The position numbers and the translations under genes were made by a program. Of a DNA stretch of 6,109 nucleotides, positions 1 through 5,926 are shown piece after piece. Under the pieces are notes generated by a model. It was not told the DNA's origin. It did no database searches and saw only the letters and a list, made by a program, of their open reading frames with translations. This stretch comes from Chlamydiia bacterium (lineage in GTDB: Bacteria; Chlamydiota; Chlamydiia; Chlamydiales; FEN-1388): contig PMZB01000166.1 in the NCBI GenBank assembly GCA_003170575.1, positions 1 to 6,109 of the forward strand. Reading direction: 5' to 3'. Each line of letters starts with the position of its first letter. Position 1 is the first letter of the stretch.

Positions 1-66
1 AAAAAAACACAACAAAGAACGCCGCATCACAATGCACCTCATCATAATATTTATTGCGCAAAATTA

Positions 67-112
67 GATAATAATAAACAATTGTTTTTGTACTAGTTTC
101 TTTATGTATAAA
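67..112 (+). promoter_or_regulatory. Weak candidate promoter region for the gene at 130
   Basis: The leader before the gene at 130 is strongly AT-rich and carries several sigma-70-like -10 hexamers: GATAAT at 67-72 and TATAAA at 107-112. TTGTTT at 82-87 could serve as a -35 for TATAAA, but the spacer would be 19 bp and the transcript would start almost on the ribosome binding site (AAGGAG, 116-121). GATAAT has no convincing -35 upstream. A promoter here is reasonable from context because nothing upstream in the window reads into the gene, but neither pairing is good and AT-rich DNA produces such hexamers by chance. Confidence 0.25.
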
Positions 113-129
113 TTAAAGGAGAAACACAT

Positions 130-927
130 ATGCAAGTATCACCAACAGCATCAGCTCAACCTTCTCTCGTAACTCATGAGGTTTCTGGGAGCTCTTTACC
201 CAACCCAGCCACCCCCCAAAACGCGCCTCAAGATAAGCTCGTGTCTCAGATCTATGAAAAACAAATAACTGAATTACTGGAGCATGCTCCTTGTAAAAAT
301 GCCTTAGAAAGATTTTATGTAACGCTCCAACCAACGAATGCCCCCGCTAAAAACGCGGCCGATTATGTGTATAAAAAACTCGAAACACTGAGAGAAAAAT
401 CTCAACTCTTTTGGCCTGAAGAATTGCTCGAAACGTTACTTGCAAACCCAACACAATTAGCCAACACATTGGATGAGCTTTATGTCATAGGTGTTTTGAC
501 GCTTATTAATACCATATCTTCGCAAAGCGAAACAGTCGTTGAAAAGATAAATAAAAAACTATGCGAAACGGCGGAAAAAACACCTTCTACTTCTGATTCA
601 GAAATGATTGATATTTGCTTTCATTTAGCAAAAGAATATGGAACAACTATTGCAAATGAACTTAAGGGAAAAACTTGTGTTCTTCAAGTACTTCCCCCGC
701 CGCCGAGCCTGAGCATGATACCGCCAGAAGTTATGTCTGAGGTTTTTGCAGACCCAGATTTTTTTCCACAACAATTCGCTGATCACCTTCAATCACCTAC
801 TGTGCACATGGTTCGTATGCATGGGAAAGAGCCAAAAGAGGTACCTTTAATTGGATTCGAAGGCCAGATACAAGGAGAGATGGATGTTTCTTTTTATCAA
901 CTCAAGTGGGAAGAGAAAACTCCTTAA
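130..927 (+). CDS. Hypothetical protein, 265 aa, Pro/Ser/Thr-rich N-terminus
   Basis: I do not recognise this protein. The start is well supported: AAGGAG at 116-121 lies 8 nt before ATG, and the frame closes with tandem stops (TAA TAA). Residues 1-35 are rich in Ser, Thr, Pro, Ala and Gln and look disordered. Residues 36-180 look mostly helical (for example LVSQIYEKQITELLEH near 37-52). A Pro-rich stretch follows (PPPP at 189-192, IPPE at 197-200), then a C-terminal part ending in alternating strand-like sequence (about 238-260). There is no signal peptide. One mildly hydrophobic stretch at 117-129 is too short for a clear membrane span. It is a cytosolic or possibly secreted protein. A disordered Ser/Thr-rich N-terminus fits type III secretion substrates of chlamydiae, but this is only inference. 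It points towards ftsW on the other strand and is not part of the cell-wall operon. Confidence 0.8.
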   Translation: MQVSPTASAQPSLVTHEVSGSSLPNPATPQNAPQDKLVSQIYEKQITELLEHAPCKNALERFYVTLQPTNAPAKNAADYVYKKLETLREKSQLFWPEELLETLLANPTQLANTLDELYVIGVLTLINTISSQSETVVEKINKKLCETAEKTPSTSDSEMIDICFHLAKEYGTTIANELKGKTCVLQVLPPPPSLSMIPPEVMSEVFADPDFFPQQFADHLQSPTVHMVRMHGKEPKEVPLIGFEGQIQGEMDVSFYQLKWEEKTP

Positions 928-1064
928 TAAGCACACTCATCTATCCTGACCCTGGACCATGGTTTAAAGACCATGCTTCTTTGGATTTAGTGATAAGAGT
1001 AACTTTTTTACCTTGACAATACCTTTTGAAGGCTTTTTCTTGTTTCAGTTTGAAACAATAGTCG

Positions 1065-1209
1065 TAACGTATAAGCTCGTTCCAAAAACGGTTCGTAATT
1101 TTTTTTACCACAGAGACCACAGAGCACACAGAGAAAAAACAAAAATTTTTCTCTGTGTGCTCTGTGGTCTCTGTGGTAAAAAAAATTACGATACCCTTAC
1201 TTAACGTAC
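1065..1209. repeat. Palindromic dispersed repeat, copy 1
   Basis: A near-perfect long palindrome: arms 1093-1138 and 1146-1191 are exact reverse complements over 46 bp, separated by a 7-nt A-rich loop. Each arm contains three tandem 9-bp units (ACCACAGAG, ACCACAGAG, CACACAGAG at 1107-1133; complements at 1151-1177) and is bordered on its outer side by an 8-bp T or A tract. Non-palindromic flanks are shared with copy 2 (4515-4667): TAACGTATAAGC on the left, and TTACTTAACGTAC (1197-1209) on the right. These flanks set the limits given. No coding capacity is believable. The T-run lies on the 5' side of the stem on both strands, so this is not a standard intrinsic terminator. Similar CACAGAG-type palindromes occur in many bacterial genomes (from memory); mobility of this one is not shown. 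Confidence 0.92.
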
Positions 1210-1312
1210 CTTATGGATAATAGATAAACACACCTGGATATGTCCGGATCACTTTCTGAATTAACTGTGAAGCTTATTGAGGGGAACAGATCACCATTAA
1301 AAAGGAGTTTAT

Positions 1313-1344
1313 TTGGTGGCGAAGCCACCAACCATTCTTTTTTT
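1313..1344 (+). terminator. Hairpin with T-tract, possible terminator
   Basis: TTGGTGGC (1313-1320) and GCCACCAA (1324-1331) form an 8-bp stem with a 3-nt loop. On the plus strand a T7 run (1338-1344) starts six bases after the stem. On the minus strand, the direction of ftsW, the stem is followed by ATAAACTCC and then T5, so a U-tract exists but is late. The site lies 30 bp beyond the ftsW stop and between convergent genes, where a shared terminator would be expected. The offset U-tracts make efficiency uncertain in either direction. Confidence 0.45.
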
Positions 1345-1360
1345 CTCTGCAGTAAAAAAA

Positions 1361-2671
1361 TTATAACGCCTTTGCTTCACTCAACTTACGGGTAACAGCA
1401 CCCGCGCCCGAATTTTCTCTCATCCTTAACAGCAAACCAATGCTAAGCGAGTTCGCAACTAAAGAAGAGCCCCCCTGGCTAAAAAAGGGAAGGTTTAATC
1501 CTGTTGAGGGAAGAAGCCCAGACACAACTCCAAGATTCATAAATGCTTGAAAACTAAACAAGAATAAAATCCCTAAGCCCCATAAAAAGGGAACACCCTC
1601 TTTCACTTCTGACACTATCTTCCACACTTCATAAAAAAGCCAAAGGTAGACCCCAATAAGCATAGTGGTGCCCATAAATCCAAACTCTTCCGCAAAGATC
1701 GCAGCAATATAGTCGTTTTGCGCCTCAGGAAGATAACTTAACTTTTGCATACTTTTAGCCGGGCCTTTTCCAAAAACCCCGCCCGAACCAGCTGCTATTT
1801 TCGCTTGGTACGGTTGGTGGCCCTTGCCCTTGATGTCTTGCTCTGGGTTCAGATAGGAAGATAAACGCCCCCGCACATACGTACTGCTCGCTGCAAAAAC
1901 TCCAAGGCCAACAAGGGCTATGAAAAGCGGCAATATCCAAAAACGGGCAGGGATGCCGCAAAGAATTACCATAAGCCCAAGAAGAAGAACAATCACCCCA
2001 GCAGTTCCATTATTAGGCTCCACAAGGATGAGAAGAACAGGAAGTCCCAAAATCGAGATAAAGAGGAGAAACTCTTTTATGCTCGTATAAAGAGAGGGTC
2101 TGATCCAGCAGCCATACAAGAAAAAAGCAGGGATGAAGATTTTTAAAAATTCTGAGGGCTGTAGGGAAAAGGAAGAGATAGCAATCCAACGTCTAGACCC
2201 ATTTACACAGATTCCGATCCCAGGAACAAATACAAGCAAAAGGAGGAACAGGATTCCTGCAAAAAGATAGGGTGCATTTTCGAAAAATCGCTGCCATCCT
2301 ATTTTGTAGGCGGCAAAGGCTGCGATTATGGCAACAAACCCATAGGCAAGCTGTCGAAAAACGCCGCTGAACTGGCTTTTCCCTGATGCAATATCCATAA
2401 TTTCGCCTGAGGATGCATCAAAGATCATAATCAGGCCGGTAATGTACAAAAGAAGAACCGGAAAAAGAAGCGGAGCTATAGTGCTCCGAGTTGCGCAAAC
2501 CCTATACCCAAACAAGCAAAAAGATTGGGATTTTGCCTTTCTCAGACATGTCAGATTTGATTTCGAAAAAACATGCCTACTATTAGACATAGGGGCTGTT
2601 TTTTCGGGATCAAAAATGGCATGTTCTGCGAAGGGAAAAACCAATCCTTTTGCTTGTTTGGGTATCTCCAT
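1361..2671 (-). CDS. ftsW: FtsW/RodA/SpoVE-family (SEDS) peptidoglycan glycosyltransferase, FtsW
   Basis: An integral membrane SEDS protein that, by family knowledge, polymerises lipid II into glycan strands together with a class B penicillin-binding protein at the division site. About ten membrane segments run from residue 68 to 416. Family signatures seen: GSRRWI (158-163), QPSEF (171-175), GHQPYQ (284-289), YLPEAQNDYIAAI (313-325; D320 aligns with the catalytic Asp of SEDS enzymes) and PSTGLNLPFFSQGGSS (388-403). The usual EPD-x-G motif reads EPNNGT (218-223). ATG at 2671 has AAGGA within the end of the LysM gene, one base of spacing, so translation is probably coupled. The first ~65 residues form a long, basic, Cys-containing cytoplasmic tail. 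An internal Met28 (codon ends at 2590) lacks a ribosome binding site, so the longer form is preferred. FtsW rather than RodA is chosen from its place beside murD. Confidence 0.93.
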   Translation of the reverse strand: MEIPKQAKGLVFPFAEHAIFDPEKTAPMSNSRHVFSKSNLTCLRKAKSQSFCLFGYRVCATRSTIAPLLFPVLLLYITGLIMIFDASSGEIMDIASGKSQFSGVFRQLAYGFVAIIAAFAAYKIGWQRFFENAPYLFAGILFLLLLVFVPGIGICVNGSRRWIAISSFSLQPSEFLKIFIPAFFLYGCWIRPSLYTSIKEFLLFISILGLPVLLILVEPNNGTAGVIVLLLGLMVILCGIPARFWILPLFIALVGLGVFAASSTYVRGRLSSYLNPEQDIKGKGHQPYQAKIAAGSGGVFGKGPAKSMQKLSYLPEAQNDYIAAIFAEEFGFMGTTMLIGVYLWLFYEVWKIVSEVKEGVPFLWGLGILFLFSFQAFMNLGVVSGLLPSTGLNLPFFSQGGSSLVANSLSIGLLLRMRENSGAGAVTRKLSEAKAL

Positions 2672-2672
2672 C

Positions 2673-3137
2673 TTATCCTTCCTTGATACGCAGCGTTTGT
2701 CCCACTTTTAGATTTTTAGCTTTTTGTTCATCTAAGTTATTGAGCGCCAAAAGCTTTTCAAAGGAAAGATGAAATTTTTTTGCAATTTTCCAAGGGTTAT
2801 CTCCTGGACGCACAACATAATAACCGTCTTTAGAAACTGGAGTGATTTTTGGGGTAGTTTTCTCTACTTTTTTGTTTGCTTGTGCCTCTTTCTCTAACCG
2901 AGGGCCCTTTTGCTTAGCATCATATTCTTCCAGCAGCTGATCAATCTCATCAAACGCAACCGTCTCTTCTTTTGTCTCCTCACCCTCGCTGGATGGGTCT
3001 TCTACAGCAGTCTGATTCTGCCCATTTTTCTGATCATGGGAGCGCAAGACTGGTCGAGCAGTGACAAAGACGCCCACAAGGACTACAAGATTCAAAAGTA
3101 CTGCTAAGATAATGGTGTCTTTTTTAGTAATAGTCAT
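2673..3137 (-). CDS. Membrane-anchored LysM peptidoglycan-binding protein (chlamydial NlpD-like)
   Basis: A 154-residue protein with a single N-terminal membrane segment (about 8-26, after MTITKKD). A charged, low-complexity linker rich in Glu and Lys spans about 33-104. One C-terminal LysM domain covers about 106-152 (YYVVRPGDNPWKIAKKF ... NLKVGQTLRI). LysM domains bind GlcNAc-containing glycan, so the protein should sit in the inner membrane and reach into the periplasm. No catalytic M23 peptidase domain is present, so it is not a full NlpD, although chlamydial genes in this position are usually annotated nlpD (from memory). ATG at 3137 is preceded by AGGGGAG, close to the codon and next to the murD stop; nine bases separate the genes. 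ftsW begins one base after its TAA. The context suggests a role in septal peptidoglycan recognition or amidase control, which is inference. Confidence 0.88.
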   Translation of the reverse strand: MTITKKDTIILAVLLNLVVLVGVFVTARPVLRSHDQKNGQNQTAVEDPSSEGEETKEETVAFDEIDQLLEEYDAKQKGPRLEKEAQANKKVEKTTPKITPVSKDGYYVVRPGDNPWKIAKKFHLSFEKLLALNNLDEQKAKNLKVGQTLRIKEG

Positions 3138-3146
3138 AACTCCCCT

Positions 3147-4472
3147 CTACACCGAAGAGTTTAAGCTTCTCACAATTTCCTTAAATTGTCTTCCACGATC
3201 TTTATAATCGTGAAACATATCGAAGCTCGAGCACCCGGGCGAGAGAAGAACTGTTCCAGAGGGATTGAGTTTTGACGCAATCTTTACTGCTTCCTCCAAG
3301 GAAGGAGCAAACGTCACAGGGATTTTGTCTCCTACATCGTGCGCTATTTTTTCTTTTGCTTGTCCTATAGCTACAATTGCTTTTACTTTGTCTGAAAAGC
3401 TCCCCCAGGAACTATATGGAGAGCCTTTGTGCACACCTCCTGCAATAAGAACAATGGGCGCATCGCAGGAAGAAATAGCCGCTTCTGTGGAAGCAACATT
3501 GCTCGATTTACTATCATCGATATACGTGATATTTCTTATTTTCTGCACAAACTCTATCCGATGAGACGGCTTTTTAAAGCTTGCATATGCATCGTGTATA
3601 GTCTTTGAGGCTATTCCCAAGGTTCGTGCAACTCCATACGCCGCAAGAAAATTATCTCTGTCATGTTCTGGAGCACACAAAAGCTCTTTTGGTAAAATCC
3701 CCTCTTCCTTATCAAACGCAATCTTCCCCTGAACTATGTGTAGAGAGCTTTTTTCTTGCTCTCCATATCTGATAACACGCGCTCCAACACCAGGCAGAGC
3801 ATATTGAATAGTATCGTGCATAAAGAAAAACCCATCCTGGAGTGTAAGAGAATAGAGTTTTACTTTTGCATCAACATATTCTTCCATGGAAGAATGCCAA
3901 TCAAGGTGGTTGGGACTGATATTGAGCCAACAGCCTATGGAAAACCTTCTGGAAAAGGTGAGGGCTAATTGAAAAGAACTTAGTTCCACAACAAACCAGT
4001 CTGGAAAGCTCTCTTCCGTAAATGCCTCAATGAGAGGGGTGCCAATATTGCCGATAGCTTTTGCTTTTTTGCCTGACGCATTGATGATATGGGTAATAAG
4101 CTCCACTACTGTTGTTTTGCCATTTGTCCCTGTGACAGCAATGAGAGGGGGAATATTTTTCACAAGTCTTAGCGCCAGCTCTACCTCGCTTACGATCGGA
4201 ATCTTCAGTTCTTCCACTTTTTTAAAGGCACTATTCTGATAGGGAAATCCTGGAGATGTGACAGCAATACTATTTTTTAGAGGCAATTTGTCGATGCATG
4301 AGCAAAATTCAACAGACGTCATGACAGGAAGGAAAAGCTTCTCTTTTTCTACAAAAGCTACAGCGGCTTCTTTTGCATCATCAACTATGTAGGCAGAAAA
4401 ACCTTTTCGATGGCACCAGGAAGCGGTTGCCTTACCTGTTGTTCCCAGGCCTAAAAGAATGTAGTTATTCAT
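3147..4472 (-). CDS. murD: UDP-N-acetylmuramoyl-L-alanine--D-glutamate ligase MurD
   Basis: Cytoplasmic ATP-dependent ligase that adds D-Glu to UDP-MurNAc-L-Ala (EC 6.3.2.9). The 441-residue length is normal for MurD. Domain 1 is Rossmann-like with GLGTTGKA (8-15) for the UDP-sugar. Domain 2 has the ATP loop GTNGKTT (115-121), ELSSFQL (163-169), NISPNHLDWH (184-193) and a Lys in DAKVKLY (K203) that matches the carbamylated lysine of Mur ligases. Domain 3 has PSHRIEF (302-308), YIDDSKSSN (317-325) and LLSPGCSSFDMF (409-420), the MurD-type substrate-binding motif. The ATG at 4472 gives a proper N-terminal glycine-rich loop, but the ribosome binding site is poor (GAGAG 4 nt upstream, or AGGGGG further up). 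The gene follows a 257-nt gap holding a palindromic repeat, so it may have its own promoter; I see only an isolated TACAAT without a -35. Confidence 0.97.
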   Translation of the reverse strand: MNNYILLGLGTTGKATASWCHRKGFSAYIVDDAKEAAVAFVEKEKLFLPVMTSVEFCSCIDKLPLKNSIAVTSPGFPYQNSAFKKVEELKIPIVSEVELALRLVKNIPPLIAVTGTNGKTTVVELITHIINASGKKAKAIGNIGTPLIEAFTEESFPDWFVVELSSFQLALTFSRRFSIGCWLNISPNHLDWHSSMEEYVDAKVKLYSLTLQDGFFFMHDTIQYALPGVGARVIRYGEQEKSSLHIVQGKIAFDKEEGILPKELLCAPEHDRDNFLAAYGVARTLGIASKTIHDAYASFKKPSHRIEFVQKIRNITYIDDSKSSNVASTEAAISSCDAPIVLIAGGVHKGSPYSSWGSFSDKVKAIVAIGQAKEKIAHDVGDKIPVTFAPSLEEAVKIASKLNPSGTVLLSPGCSSFDMFHDYKDRGRQFKEIVRSLNSSV

Positions 4473-4514
4473 TGAGCTCTCTTTCCCCCTCTTAGGGAAA
4501 AAAATTGTAAATCT

Positions 4515-4667
4515 TAACTTACAAGCCTGTCCTAAAACGGTTTGTAATTTTTTTTACCACAGAGATCACAGAGCACACAGAGAAAGAAAACAATTATTTC
4601 TTTTCTCTCTCTGTGTGCTCTGTGATCTCTGTGGTAAAAAAAAATTACAAACCTTTACTTAACGTAC
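4515..4667. repeat. Palindromic dispersed repeat, copy 2
   Basis: Second copy of the element at 1065-1209, in the same orientation as judged by the asymmetric right flank TTACTTAACGTAC (4655-4667) and the left flank TAACTTACAAGC (4515-4526). Outer arms pair from GG at 4539-4540 to CC at 4652-4653, with one extra A in the right-hand A-tract (9 versus 8). Each arm again has three 9-bp units (4556-4582 and 4609-4635). The middle unit is ATCACAGAG instead of ACCACAGAG, and the opposite arm carries the matching change. The loop side (4583-4608) is longer than in copy 1 and pairs imperfectly. It sits in the only large gap of the mur operon, between mraY and murD, so it would be transcribed as a long hairpin in a polycistronic mRNA. 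Confidence 0.92.
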
Positions 4668-4695
4668 ATGTAAGAGCACATCTACCTTTATGTTT

Positions 4696-4735
4696 CAATG
4701 ATCTTTCTGGAGCGCAAGCGACAGAAAGATCATTG
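4696..4735 (-). other. 14-bp hairpin overlapping the mraY stop codon
   Basis: CAATGATCTTTCTG (4696-4709) and CAGAAAGATCATTG (4722-4735) are perfect 14-bp inverted arms around a 12-nt spacer, which could add two more pairs. The mraY TGA stop (4730-4732) lies inside the upstream arm of the transcript. The sequence after the stem in the direction of transcription is AAACATAAAGG, not a U-tract, so it is not a canonical intrinsic terminator. It could protect the mraY mRNA 3' end, partially terminate, or simply be a remnant repeat. The structure is seen; the role is inferred. Confidence 0.6.
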
Positions 4736-5923
4736 GGAGTTAGGTCCATTCGTCAATAACGAAAGAATTCCTACTACTGCAAGTATAAGAGACACAATCC
4801 AGAATCGCATAACTACTTTTGCTTCATGGAGGCCTGCATATTCAAAATGATGGTGGATAGGAGCGCAGCGGAAAATCCTTCTCCCTGAATGTCTAAAACT
4901 TATAACCTGAATGATCACGGAGAATGTTTCTACAACAAACACTCCCCCAATAAGCGCTAAAAACCATTCTCTACGCAGGCTCACAGCTGCAGTTCCTAAC
5001 ATGCCGCCAATAGCTAACGATCCAGTATCTCCCATAAAAACTTGTGCTGGATACGTGTTGTACCATAAAAACCCAAGACAAGCACCTCCCAGGGCAGCAA
5101 GGCAGACAGTAATCTCACCGCTTGACTGAACATAGGGTAAAGAATAGTAGGCAGCAAGGGAGGGATTGTTGCTTAAAAAGGAAAGCACGCATAATGCGCC
5201 TATGGTAAACACGGAACAGCCTGCAGCTAGCCCATCAAGCCCATCTGTCAAATTAACAGCATTGGCTGCACCCACAATCGTCAACCACTCAAAAAAGAAG
5301 ATGAGCAGCCACCACACACCTGTCGCGATAAAGATTGGCTTGCAAACAAAGGGAAGGTACATGCTTGCCTGAAACGTTTTCCATTCAATGGAGTGGTCAA
5401 AAAGTTGGATAGCAGGCAGTTGTAATCCAAGTGCTGTGAAAAGGCTGGGGCAAGCAAAAAGCAAAACCACTAAACCTGCAAAAAGAGATTGAATAAGCAA
5501 CCTCAATTTTCCTGGCAACCCCTTAAAACTTTTGCTCTTAAGTTTTGCAAAATCATCGATCGCGCCAACAGTGCCAAATACCAGAAGCGCCCCAAGCAGT
5601 AAAAGAGTATAAATAGAGGAGAGGTCTGCCCAAAGAAGGATGGAAATGGTGACTGAAAAAATAACAAGAAGGCCTCCCATAGTGGGGGTCTCTTTTTTTT
5701 GTTTATGCAGCTCTGCAAGATGAAAGGCTTGTCCAGCAAACTCCCGAATTTTCTGCCCGATCTTATATTGAACAAGCTTTCGAATGAAGGGACGACCAGA
5801 CAATAGGACAATAAGAAGAGCTGTCACCGCTGCAAAAAAAAGGCGGGACGAGGTCTTTAAAAAGCAATCTGGAACTGGAAATGCCAATACCTGGCTTAAA
5901 GCAACCATACCCGAGCAGATCAT
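4730..5923 (-). CDS. mraY: Phospho-N-acetylmuramoyl-pentapeptide-transferase MraY
   Basis: Inner-membrane enzyme (EC 2.7.8.13) that transfers phospho-MurNAc-pentapeptide from UDP to undecaprenyl phosphate, making lipid I. It is 397 residues, somewhat longer than the E. coli enzyme, with about ten membrane segments starting near residue 27. Signatures seen: HKQKKETPTMGG (73-84), the catalytic-type acidic pair in AIDDFAK (D123-D124), NAVNLTDGLDGLA (221-233), FMGDTGSLAIGG (296-307) and the cytoplasmic PIHHHFE (355-361). These separate MraY from the related WecA family. ATG at 5923 has AGGA six bases upstream, inside the last codons of murF, and starts four bases after the murF stop, implying coupled translation. 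An alternative Met6 is possible but lacks a better ribosome binding site. Downstream, a hairpin and a palindromic repeat separate it from murD. Confidence 0.97.
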   Translation of the reverse strand: MICSGMVALSQVLAFPVPDCFLKTSSRLFFAAVTALLIVLLSGRPFIRKLVQYKIGQKIREFAGQAFHLAELHKQKKETPTMGGLLVIFSVTISILLWADLSSIYTLLLLGALLVFGTVGAIDDFAKLKSKSFKGLPGKLRLLIQSLFAGLVVLLFACPSLFTALGLQLPAIQLFDHSIEWKTFQASMYLPFVCKPIFIATGVWWLLIFFFEWLTIVGAANAVNLTDGLDGLAAGCSVFTIGALCVLSFLSNNPSLAAYYSLPYVQSSGEITVCLAALGGACLGFLWYNTYPAQVFMGDTGSLAIGGMLGTAAVSLRREWFLALIGGVFVVETFSVIIQVISFRHSGRRIFRCAPIHHHFEYAGLHEAKVVMRFWIVSLILAVVGILSLLTNGPNSQ

Positions 5924-5926
5924 AGT

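Larger units (their letters stand above)
928..1360. other. 433-bp convergent intergenic region
   Basis: This separates the 3' ends of two converging genes. It holds a palindromic repeat (1065-1209) and a compact hairpin flanked by a T-tract (1313-1344). Positions 928-1064 and 1210-1312 contain no convincing gene, RNA or regulatory site. A 6-bp inverted repeat CATGGT/ACCATG (958-975) follows the plus-strand gene but has no T-tract. Reading frames here run through the palindrome and have no ribosome binding site. If this is a chlamydial cluster, murG would be expected downstream of ftsW here; no remnant of it is visible. Confidence 0.7.

Noticed and set aside
1..66. Possible 3' end of a plus-strand gene entering from the left edge
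   Set aside because: The frame is open for only 21 codons in AT-rich sequence with no recognisable protein features.
958..975. CATGGT/ACCATG hairpin after the gene at 130-927 as its terminator
   Set aside because: Only 6 bp with no following T-tract; indistinguishable from chance.
1107..1177. CRISPR-like array
   Set aside because: The 9-bp units are contiguous with no spacers and are arranged as an inverted repeat.
1093..1191. Palindrome as intrinsic terminator of the convergent genes
   Set aside because: The T-tract precedes the stem on both strands, and the stem (46 bp) is far longer than a terminator; no U-tract follows it.
1013..1204. Plus-strand 63-aa reading frame across the palindromic repeat
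   Set aside because: It is a translation of the palindrome (Cys/Leu/Gly and His/Arg repeats), has no ribosome binding site, and such frames are typical artefacts of CACAGAG repeats.
1065..1208. TAACGTA at both ends of copy 1 as a target-site duplication
   Set aside because: Copy 2 has TAACTTA and TAACGTA at the matching places, so the sequence belongs to the element rather than to a local duplication.
2442..2711. Plus-strand 89-aa reading frame
   Set aside because: It lies opposite the start of ftsW and the end of the LysM gene, both of which are strongly supported; no ribosome binding site or recognisable domain.
5503..5811. Minus-strand 102-aa reading frame inside mraY
   Set aside because: It is a shifted frame of mraY, whose motifs are continuous in the main frame; no sign of a frameshift.
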